Notes under the pieces: generated by a model
Database searches by the model: none
What the model was told of the DNA's origin: nothing
Seen by the model: only the letters and a program-made list of their open reading frames with translations
Assembly: GCA_045127595.1 (NCBI GenBank)
Contig: JBGVQS010000038.1
Coordinates: 1 to 7,527 of the forward strand
DNA from: Scatosoma sp045127595
GTDB taxonomy: Bacteria; Bacillota; Clostridia; Christensenellales; Borkfalkiaceae
DNA length: 7,527 nucleotides
Direction of reading: 5' to 3'
Position numbers and translations under genes: made by a program
In this document: piece after piece, positions 1-5,700 of the stretch
How the letters are laid out: each line of letters begins with the position of its first letter
Numbering within the stretch: position 1 is the stretch's first letter

Positions 1-36
1 TCGCTCCTGTCGAAAGACAAAAAAATAAAAAATTAA
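1..36 (+). CDS. C-terminal tail of an upstream gene (partial)
   Basis: Frame 1 is open from the window edge and reads SLLSKDKKIKN before a TAA at 34-36. That stop overlaps the recombinase ribosome binding site (TAAGGAG), a common layout in compact mobile-element operons. Only 11 residues are visible, so neither the product nor the coding status can be established; the lysine-rich end fits a cytosolic protein tail but proves nothing. Confidence 0.3.
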   Translation, partial: SLLSKDKKIKN

Positions 37-40
37 GGAG
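35..40 (+). promoter_or_regulatory. Ribosome binding site of the recombinase
   Basis: AAGGAG lies 11 nt before the ATG at 52 and fixes that start codon. It overlaps the putative stop of the preceding gene, so translation of the recombinase may be coupled to it. No promoter is visible in the 51 bases upstream; transcription probably enters from outside the window. Confidence 0.8.
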
Positions 41-51
41 TAAAAACAGTT

Positions 52-1551
52 ATGAAAACAGCAGTAATTTATGCCCGTTATTCCAGCGACAATCAAACAG
101 AGCAGTCTATTGACGGTCAGTTGCGTGTATGCCACGAATACGCACAGCGCAACGACATTCTCATTTTAGACACTTATATTGACAGAGCAATGACGGGAAC
201 AAACGATTTACGCCCCGATTTTCAGCGTATGTTGAAAAACAGCGTAAAACGGGAATGGAACTATGTACTTGTTTATAAATTAGATAGATTTTCTCGTAAC
301 AAGTACGAAATGGCAATGCACAAGAAAACCTTAAAGGACAATGGTACGAAAGTGATTTCCGCTACCGAATTTATACCCGATACCCCAGAGGGCATTATCT
401 TTGAATCTATGCTTGAGGGTTATGCGGAATATTACTCGGCAGAGCTTTCACAAAAAGTACGGCGCGGAATCAATGAAAGCCGTTTGAAAGGCAATCTTAC
501 AGGCGGTCGTGTGTTATACGGTTATATAAACGTAAACAAAAAAGCCGTTATCAACGAAGAACAGGCAGAAGTCGTGAGATATATCTTTGAAGAATACTCC
601 AAAGGCGTGTACGTAAAAGATATTATCGCAAGTTTGACAAGAAAAGGTATTTACTATAACGGAAAGCCCTTTTGTAGAACGACCGTTTACAAAATTTTAG
701 GCAATGAAAGATATTCGGGAATCTACCGCCACGGCGAACAGGTTTTTGAGAATACCTTTCCAAGAATCGTACCACAAGAAATTTTTGATAAAGTTAAAGG
801 AAAAATTGATATGAATAAATATGGTAAAACAAGTGTAAAAATCGAATACTTATTAAAAGGCAAATTGAAATGCGGATATTGCGGTTTATCTATGAACGCC
901 GAAAACGGAACAGCCCGTAACGGCGAGCGCAAATATTATTACAAATGTTGGGGAAGAAAACACGGTACAAAATGCCATAAGGAAGCCATCCAAAAGGATT
1001 TATTAGAAACGATTGTTTTAGATGAAATCGGACAGCAACTCAACGACAAAAACAACGTCAACGTAATCGTGCAGGGCTTAATGGCTTTGCAGATGAAACT
1101 GAATAAAGAAAACAACGCTTTGAACAATCTTTTACAAGCGAAACGGCAAGTCGATACGGCGTTACAAAATATTATGAACGCTATTGAAAACGGTATCTTC
1201 TCTAATACGACAAATAAGCGTTTGCACGATTTAGAAGAACAGCAAGCCAATCTTGAAAAAGAAATCTTAATCGAAAAAAGCAAAACGGCAGTTGTATTAT
1301 CTGAAAAGGAAATCCGAGAATTTTACGAACAGGCGTTACGGCTTGAACCGCAAATGCTTATAAACTATCTCGTGAAAGAAATTTTGGTATATGATGATGA
1401 AATCGTCATTAAATACAACACCCCGACAACGATTAGTCCTGACAAAAGTCAGGGCTTTTCTTTTTACCATAAAACGCTGAAATTTGCTTATAAAGTTCGT
1501 CAAAGACGAGATATGAAAAAATTTGAAATTAAAGTAGAAATCCGAGTATAA
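52..1551 (+). CDS. Large serine recombinase (site-specific integrase/excisionase)
   Basis: This 499-residue protein should cut and rejoin DNA at attachment sites through a 5'-phosphoserine link, moving an integrative element in or out of the chromosome. The N-terminal resolvase domain (about 1-145) opens with YARYSS, giving Ser11 as the probable nucleophile and Arg9 beside it, and contains YKLDRFSRN (75-83) with the conserved Arg79 and Arg82. A recombinase domain follows (about 155-255, including the GGRVLYGY stretch). A zinc beta-ribbon has CGYC (Cys274, Cys277) and a second pair at Cys299 and Cys308. A Leu/Lys/Glu-rich coiled coil spans about 340-425, the part that in large serine recombinases controls integration versus excision. 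The length is normal for the family and no frameshift or lost catalytic residue is seen, so it looks functional. It is followed by a terminator and long inverted repeat and lies near a tRNA scar, but its own att site is not identified. The family is clear; the element it belongs to is not. Confidence 0.96.
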   Translation: MKTAVIYARYSSDNQTEQSIDGQLRVCHEYAQRNDILILDTYIDRAMTGTNDLRPDFQRMLKNSVKREWNYVLVYKLDRFSRNKYEMAMHKKTLKDNGTKVISATEFIPDTPEGIIFESMLEGYAEYYSAELSQKVRRGINESRLKGNLTGGRVLYGYINVNKKAVINEEQAEVVRYIFEEYSKGVYVKDIIASLTRKGIYYNGKPFCRTTVYKILGNERYSGIYRHGEQVFENTFPRIVPQEIFDKVKGKIDMNKYGKTSVKIEYLLKGKLKCGYCGLSMNAENGTARNGERKYYYKCWGRKHGTKCHKEAIQKDLLETIVLDEIGQQLNDKNNVNVIVQGLMALQMKLNKENNALNNLLQAKRQVDTALQNIMNAIENGIFSNTTNKRLHDLEEQQANLEKEILIEKSKTAVVLSEKEIREFYEQALRLEPQMLINYLVKEILVYDDEIVIKYNTPTTISPDKSQGFSFYHKTLKFAYKVRQRRDMKKFEIKVEIRV

Positions 1552-1585
1552 AAGCCAAGTATAAAACGGCTATTTATTCCACGGT

Positions 1586-1710
1586 ACTCTTGACAAGAGC
1601 CTCTTAGGAACGTGGTTGTAAGGCAATACCGCCAAGCACCACAGCCCCAAGGGGCTTTTTTTTCTTGCCGTGGCAAATAGCCTACCACGTTCCTTTCTCT
1701 TGTCAAGAGT
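1586..1710. repeat. Long interrupted inverted repeat around the recombinase terminator
   Basis: The outer arms are ACTCTTGACAAGAG (1586-1599) and CTCTTGTCAAGAGT (1697-1710), exact reverse complements over 14 bp. Each arm is itself a 13-bp odd palindrome (CTCTTG-N-CAAGAG). Inner arms AGGAACGTGGT (1606-1616) and ACCACGTTCCT (1684-1694) pair over 11 bp. The enclosed 67 bases hold a GC-rich terminator hairpin and a small hairpin TTGCC-GT-GGCAA (1665-1676). The transcript or extruded DNA could form one long branched stem. It could be a recombinase binding region, the end of a small non-autonomous element, or a transcript-protecting structure; the sequence alone does not decide. Confidence 0.85.
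1643..1663 (+). terminator. Intrinsic terminator after the recombinase gene
   Basis: AGCCCC-AA-GGGGCT forms a 6-bp, mostly GC stem, and eight T residues follow directly (1656-1663, the first shared with the stem). It lies 91 bases past the recombinase stop on the same strand, so it should end that transcript. It sits inside the loop of the long inverted repeat, so folding of the outer arms could compete with or protect it. Confidence 0.85.
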
Positions 1711-1834
1711 CTTTCGCGGCATAAACCGCCGTTTTTAGCTTAATTTAACGACGGCAGGTATTTATTCAAGGCATAATAAAAAGCATTTCCTTAACCCAAA
1801 GAAACGCCCTTAAAACGATTTTGTATTCGTGTGT

Positions 1835-1884
1835 AAAAAAAGAGAAACCCAACCGCCACAAAGTGGTTCGATTTAGGTTTCTCT
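1835..1884 (-). terminator. Intrinsic terminator directly after the tRNA 3' end
   Basis: Read on the minus strand, AGAGAAACC (1884-1876) pairs with GGTTTCTCT (1849-1841) over 9 bp, with an inner CCAC-TTT-GTGG hairpin, and the stem runs into seven T residues (A-run 1835-1841 on the plus strand). It begins right after the CCA of the tRNA fragment, the usual place for a tRNA terminator, so this side probably preserves the original downstream flank of that tRNA gene. On the plus strand no T-run follows the stem, so it acts in one direction. Confidence 0.85.
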
Positions 1885-1909
1885 TGGTGGGCAGAGGTGG
1901 ATTCGAACC
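1885..1909 (-). other. 3' fragment of a tRNA gene, probable integration (att) scar
   Basis: On the minus strand these 25 bases read as the end of a tRNA: GG, the T-loop TTCGAAT, T-stem half CCACC, acceptor half TCTGCCC, discriminator A and encoded CCA. The bases needed for the 5' side of the T-stem (GGTGG expected) are CCAGG, so the stem fails three pairs from the loop outward. No anticodon arm, D-arm or matching GGGCAGA acceptor half is found in the bases that follow. It is therefore a remnant, and its amino acid identity cannot be read. Integrases that target tRNA genes leave exactly this kind of 3' duplicate at one end of an element, with the intact tRNA at the other. The terminator beside it suggests the chromosomal flank is at lower coordinates and foreign DNA at higher ones. 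Confidence 0.7.
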
Positions 1910-1925
1910 TGGATGGCACCTCCGC

Positions 1926-1948
1926 AACCCCTTATAAATAAAGGGATT
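1926..1948 (-). repeat. Hairpin next to the tRNA fragment
   Basis: On the minus strand AATCCCTT and AAGGGGTT can pair over 8 bp (one G-T wobble) around a 7-base loop TATTTAT. The loop lacks the T33 of an anticodon loop and the stem is too long, so this is not the missing tRNA arm. It lies between the tRNA scar and the direct repeats and may be part of the same recombination site. Confidence 0.5.
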
Positions 1949-1957
1949 CAGCCGTTA

Positions 1958-1976
1958 TTCGCCAATCGTTCGCCAA
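1958..1976. repeat. Two direct repeats of TTCGCCAA, 11 bp apart
   Basis: TTCGCCAA occurs at 1958-1965 and 1969-1976, start to start one helical turn, so a protein bound to both would sit on the same face of the DNA. Their position between the tRNA scar and the truncated regulator suggests arm-type or accessory protein sites of an integrase. Two short copies can also arise by chance. Confidence 0.5.
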
Positions 1977-1985
1977 ATTGATTTT

Positions 1986-2402
1986 GTGTCACAATATCCT
2001 TTGTCTGCTATAACCTCGCCCAATGCTCTATTGGTAAAAATCTTATACAAATTCTTACAATACGAACAAGAAAAAATCAGTATGCCGAATTGGATTGCGG
2101 AACTTATGAAGGACTTAAATACCCCTGAATGCTTCTCTATGGAAGTAAATGAAATTCTCAGGAAATATTCCTACAACTATTCTTATGCTTGCCGTTGCTT
2201 CAAGAAATATACAGGTACAAATATCGTTAATTTTTTCCTTGCCTCAAAAATGAATTTTGCTTTGTCTCTTCTTCAATTTTCCAATAAATCCATTACTGAG
2301 ATTTCTATCCTGTCAGGATTTTCATCCATTAATTACTTTAATAGAATTTTTAAAAAGACTTATGGTGTATCTCCAAGCCAATATCGAAAAAGCACTTTCT
2401 AA
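1986..2402 (+). pseudogene. AraC-family transcriptional regulator, 5'-truncated
   Basis: Up to 138 residues remain. They cover the complete C-terminal DNA-binding domain: a first helix-turn-helix at about residues 51-74 (reading frame from GTG 1986) and a second at about 101-124, with the family hallmarks ITEISILSGFSSINYFNRIF and YGVSPSQYRK at the end. AraC regulators of this Clostridia type normally have 130-170 further N-terminal residues forming a cupin-like sugar or effector sensor; these are absent. GTG 1986 has no ribosome binding site, and the frame stays open upstream only to a stop at 1935-1937, running into the direct repeats and hairpin. The gene thus appears cut by the recombination junction and is probably silent. 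Its AT-rich composition differs from the large gene to the right. A short self-standing DNA-binding protein is possible but unsupported by start signals. Confidence 0.75.
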
Positions 2403-2470
2403 CAATGTAATTAAAGTCATTAAGCGAAACGCTTACGGGTATCATAAATTTGAAAACTTACGAAAACGGA

Positions 2471-2492
2471 TTTTCCTCGTTTCGAGCGAAAA
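2471..2492. repeat. Short hairpin before the palindrome
   Basis: TTTTC-CTCG (2471-2479) pairs with CGAG-GAAAA (2483-2492, one bulged C) around a TTT loop. Another small hairpin, TAAGCG-AAA-CGCTTA, lies at 2421-2435. Both fall in the AT-rich stretch just after the truncated regulator, where no coding sequence is recognisable. Confidence 0.5.
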
Positions 2493-2520
2493 TTCCCATC
2501 AGGTGGCCACCTGATGGGAA
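2493..2520. repeat. Perfect 28-bp palindrome
   Basis: The arm TTCCCATCAGGTGG is followed at once by its exact reverse complement, with no loop bases. On the plus strand no T-run follows closely. On the minus strand the stem is followed by AATTTTC, so it could be a weak back-up terminator for the minus-strand operon. A perfect, loop-free palindrome also suits a dimeric protein site or a scar formed by joining two copies of an end. Confidence 0.9.
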
Positions 2521-2591
2521 CTATTCGGTAAGAATTTATTCAACTTTTTTATTTTCTCTATACCACAACATTTGACATAGAGCCAAAAGTA

Positions 2592-2623
2592 TTCGCCGAC
2601 GAGTCTTTGGACTCATCGGCGAA
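2592..2623 (-). terminator. Probable terminator of the minus-strand operon
   Basis: A 14-bp stem encloses a 4-base loop (2606-2609). In the minus-strand transcript every position pairs, one as a G-U wobble; in the plus-strand transcript that position is a C-A mismatch. It begins 12 bases past the stop of the 42-residue gene. The minus-strand tail is only TACTTTT, so it is imperfect; on the plus strand TTTTTT follows after 7 bases (2631-2636), so it may work in both directions and separate the convergent units. Confidence 0.7.
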
Positions 2624-2634
2624 GCTTTCATTTT

Positions 2635-2763
2635 TTAACCCCAATTCTCGGGTTCGAAGGTTTCACCTTCGTAAACGCCGTTGGAGCCTATCATGCTTGC
2701 CGTTATAACGTCTTGACCGTCAAGGTAAACAAGTTCCAAATATAACTCTTCATACTTTTTCAT
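2635..2763 (-). CDS. Small 42-residue protein with a DVITAS motif
   Basis: The frame starts at ATG 2763, begins MKKYEELYLE, contains LDGQDVITAS in the middle and ends FEPENWG before TAA at 2635. A perfect AGGAGG lies 9 nt ahead. The start is 14 nt past the stop of the large gene, so the two should share a transcript and be translationally coupled. The protein is acidic, has no signal peptide, no membrane segment and no cysteine, and ends in a Gly/Glu/Pro-rich tail. From memory, Clostridia genomes carry many 40-60 residue proteins with an MKKYE start and a central DV(I/L)T(A/T)S motif; no function is known to me. The layout (conserved-looking front, variable tail) invites comparison with peptide precursors, but no modifying enzyme or transporter is in the window. 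Coding is well supported by the ribosome binding site and position; function is unknown. Confidence 0.8.
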   Translation of the reverse strand: MKKYEELYLELVYLDGQDVITASMIGSNGVYEGETFEPENWG

Positions 2764-2772
2764 AATTGTAGT

Positions 2773-2778
2773 CCTCCT
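2773..2778 (-). promoter_or_regulatory. Ribosome binding site of the small gene, overlapping the large gene's stop
   Basis: On the minus strand TAAGGAGG combines the stop codon of the large gene (2778-2780) with the ribosome binding site of the 42-residue gene. Ribosomes finishing the large protein would be in place to start the small one. This motif is the main reason for accepting the short frame as a gene. Confidence 0.85.
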
Positions 2779-5700
2779 TATTTAACCTGCAAAGTCAAAT
2801 TCGCAAAATCCGTCGTTACGGTCACATAATCGCCTTCAACCGTGTACTCGCCGCTATCCAACAGTTTGCCGTTGAGATATACGCTCTGTCCTGCGGTATA
2901 TTTAAGCTTCAACGTCACTTTCAATCCGCTGTTTGCATTTCCTGCAATTCCCGAAAGTGCAATGCTCGATGCCGTCGCATAACAGGTATACGTTTTCTCG
3001 CCGAACGCAAGATTTTCCATACCGAAATGGGTAAGCGAGCCTAAATTCGGCGCAATCGTCAACGTATCGTAGCGTGCGTCCAAACCGAGGAATATCTTCG
3101 GTGCAGTCGCCATGACCATAACCGCTTCCTTGAATTCGTCCTGCAAACCGTACTTGCCGGCAGTTCCCGAACCCTGCAAATCGCCGCTTGCGGTATAATA
3201 ATTCTTGAAGAAGTCTGCCCAGCCTGCCGTTGCCGCATTCGGATTCTTCTTCTGTACCACGACAAACCAGTTTGCGATGGCGGAAATTCTGCCATACGCA
3301 TTCTCTACGCCGAGCACCTTTGCACGAGCCAGAATATCGTAATAGGATACGTGCATGATCGTACCGCCGTCCTGGCATTGTACGCCGTACTTTTTGTCAT
3401 AATAATATTCCGAGAAATCCGATTCTCTAACAGAGGTAATATTACTACCGTCGATCGTGTATTTCTGGTTATCAGCCGTAGTCGTAACGGGAGCGAAAGG
3501 CTGTTCGTAAATACCGTTGCCCGATACTTTATCGCCGCTGACCTTTCTCGTACCGTTGATCCACGACATAATGGAAGCTGCCTGATCCGTATCTGCAACG
3601 CCCGCTTCTACCGCATGGAGATTGAGCTCGGTAAAGCCGTAATCCATCAACGTACCCTCTTTATTGCCGCTCTCCGAATCTACGTCGCGTACCGACCATG
3701 CAAATCTGCCCGTCGTACCATTGTAGAAGGTGGTTTGAATATTGCCCTTGACCGTTTCCGCAAGCGTTCTCAAACTGTCAGCCGTATGCGTATACGTTGC
3801 CGTTTGTTTTGCGCCTGACAAATCGTGCCATTCGATGCTTGCCGTTTCCGTTACGGTGATACCCTGCTTTGCAAGCGCCTCTTCCATGTCCGCCAAAGCA
3901 AGCAACCCTTCGTAGAAGTAGACGTTCGCCTCGGTGTTCAAGCATCCTGCGGGATAAATATCCCAGTAGCTGTTCGGTGCGCCTTGGTAAGAATCGTGTC
4001 TATGCAGGTAGGAAAGATTTACAAGCCCGTTTTTACCCTGCAAAGGCTCCAACTGGAACAACATCGCTCTTCTTGCACGCGTAATGTTGTTTACGAGCAA
4101 TTCGATATCGTTATGGTTGGACGCATATTCGTTGAGCGCAACGACGTATTTAGGACCGTTCACGCTGTGACGGGAATCTGCCGTCGCACGAACGTAATCC
4201 AACTTAGCCGTCACGGAAGTGGTTGTGTCTTTCGCAATCAAAACAACCCGCAAACCCGTAATCGTCTTATGATTGCTTGCGCTTTCGTTACTTGTAACTA
4301 ACCTCCCTGCACCGTAATTTGCATGCGTGTACAAGGGGAAATGAGAACGGTACATACCCGTTGCGTTCGGCATTTCGTAAGGATTATTTGCATATTCCGA
4401 TTGTTTTACGGAATACCACGAGCCGCCCGTTTGCCACTCGATTGCATAATCGGTGATCACCGCATTGGGATCGTCAAGGAGCAAACGTACTTCCACGAAA
4501 GGTGCGTTGAACGCAGAATAGGAAATATCCGTTACTTCGTATACGATCGCATTCGTTGCGCCCGTTACGTTAGAAAGCCCCGTTTTTGCCGTACCGACAT
4601 ATCCGGCAACGCCGTTCGACTGCGTAACCGCACTACCGTTTACCTTCCAACCTTTACTGCTTTCCTGAGCGGTAGCATAGCCCGATTGACTGCTCAATTC
4701 CTTGGAAAGGGTTGTGTCCGTCACGTTGGCGTTAAACTCTGCGTGATAAGCCTTCCAACCTATCGATTCCATATTCGGCAACGCCCAACCCTGACTGCTC
4801 ATGAGGTAGTAGGACGTAACCGTCGAATAAGCGGGACCGCCGTCCGCAGTACTAAACGATTTATCGTTCATGTCCGCATAAACGTTACCGTTTTTGTCGA
4901 TATCGATATTATTCAGATAATACAAGGCATACGCCTCTGCGCTATACGTTCCGTTTTGCGTTGCGCTATTCTCGTTGACAACCAAATTCGTTGCATTGAA
5001 CCACGAAATCGCATTCATGTACCAGTCCTGTTGATAGGTAGGACCGTTGGAAACAGGGCTATGCGTTACTGCATATTGACCCGACATGGTATACAACTCG
5101 AAATAATCCTGGAAGAACTGTTGCATTGCGTCGTCCGACGCATAGTAGGTCAAGTTCGATTCCGTTTCGTAAAGGAAAGAAACGGTGAACAAGTTGGTCG
5201 CAAACGATTTTTCCAAAATCTCCGAGCTACGGATAGGCTTGCCGTTTACGATAAGCAAGGGTTCTTCATTCTGAGTCGTAACGATAGAAAGCGTTACTAC
5301 GCCGTCTGCAATCGATTGCGTCTGAATGGAAGAAATCGCAGAGCCAATCGTTCCTGCCGTTGCCGTAAAGGTCGTACCGTCAAAGGTTACATCCGCAATT
5401 TTATTTGCGTACCCGACGAGCACGGATCGTTGCGTACTCGTGCCCTCTCCTGCTTTATGAGCTTTCGAAGCCACTTCGTAAATGTTTCTGACGTTGTTTT
5501 CTTCCTGGAAGCACCCGTATGCGTTGGCTGTCGTACCGTCTGCGTACGTTACGCCAACGTATGCTCTTGCCGCATAATCACGGTTATAGTTGGTAGGACG
5601 TACGGTGTGGAGCGTTCCGTTTACGGACAAAATGCCGTCGGCAAAGTGGAATCCTTTTTCTTTTAACGCATAGAAATCTACGGGCTGTGCGCTGTGCTCT

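Noticed and set aside
1590..1712. TTGACA in the inverted-repeat arms as -35 promoter boxes
   Set aside because: On the plus strand no acceptable -10 box is found at 16-18 bp. On the minus strand TAGGCT at 16 bp matches only three positions. The TTGACA is a by-product of the palindromic arm.
1711..1834. Possible gene or RNA between the inverted repeat and the tRNA terminator
   Set aside because: Only a weak 4-bp hairpin (CGGC/GCCG, 1717-1731) followed by five T is seen. No frame with a ribosome binding site and no recognisable RNA motif.
1885..1980. A complete tRNA gene on the minus strand
   Set aside because: The T-stem 5' side does not pair, the nearby 7-base loop lacks T33 and has an 8-bp stem, and no matching acceptor 5' half is present.
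2257..2514. 85-codon plus-strand frame overlapping the AraC remnant
   Set aside because: It is a shifted frame over well-conserved AraC coding sequence, and its end runs through the hairpins and the palindrome. No independent support.
2572..2600. TTGACA before the 2592 hairpin as a plus-strand promoter
   Set aside because: No -10 box at the right distance, and no plus-strand gene follows it.
2778..2860. Cell-wall anchor at the end of the giant protein
   Set aside because: The C-terminus ends in beta-strand-like sequence with no LPXTG, hydrophobic segment or positively charged tail, so attachment, if any, must come from elsewhere in the protein.
4323..5666. Long open frame of 447 codons on the plus strand inside the giant gene, with smaller ones at 3351-3818, 3825-4301, 5694-6242 and 6963-7511
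   Set aside because: They lie antisense to a continuous 1582-codon frame with clear domains. Their translations are rich in Arg, Cys and Val with no recognisable motif, and none was seen with a convincing ribosome binding site. They arise from the codon bias of the real gene.
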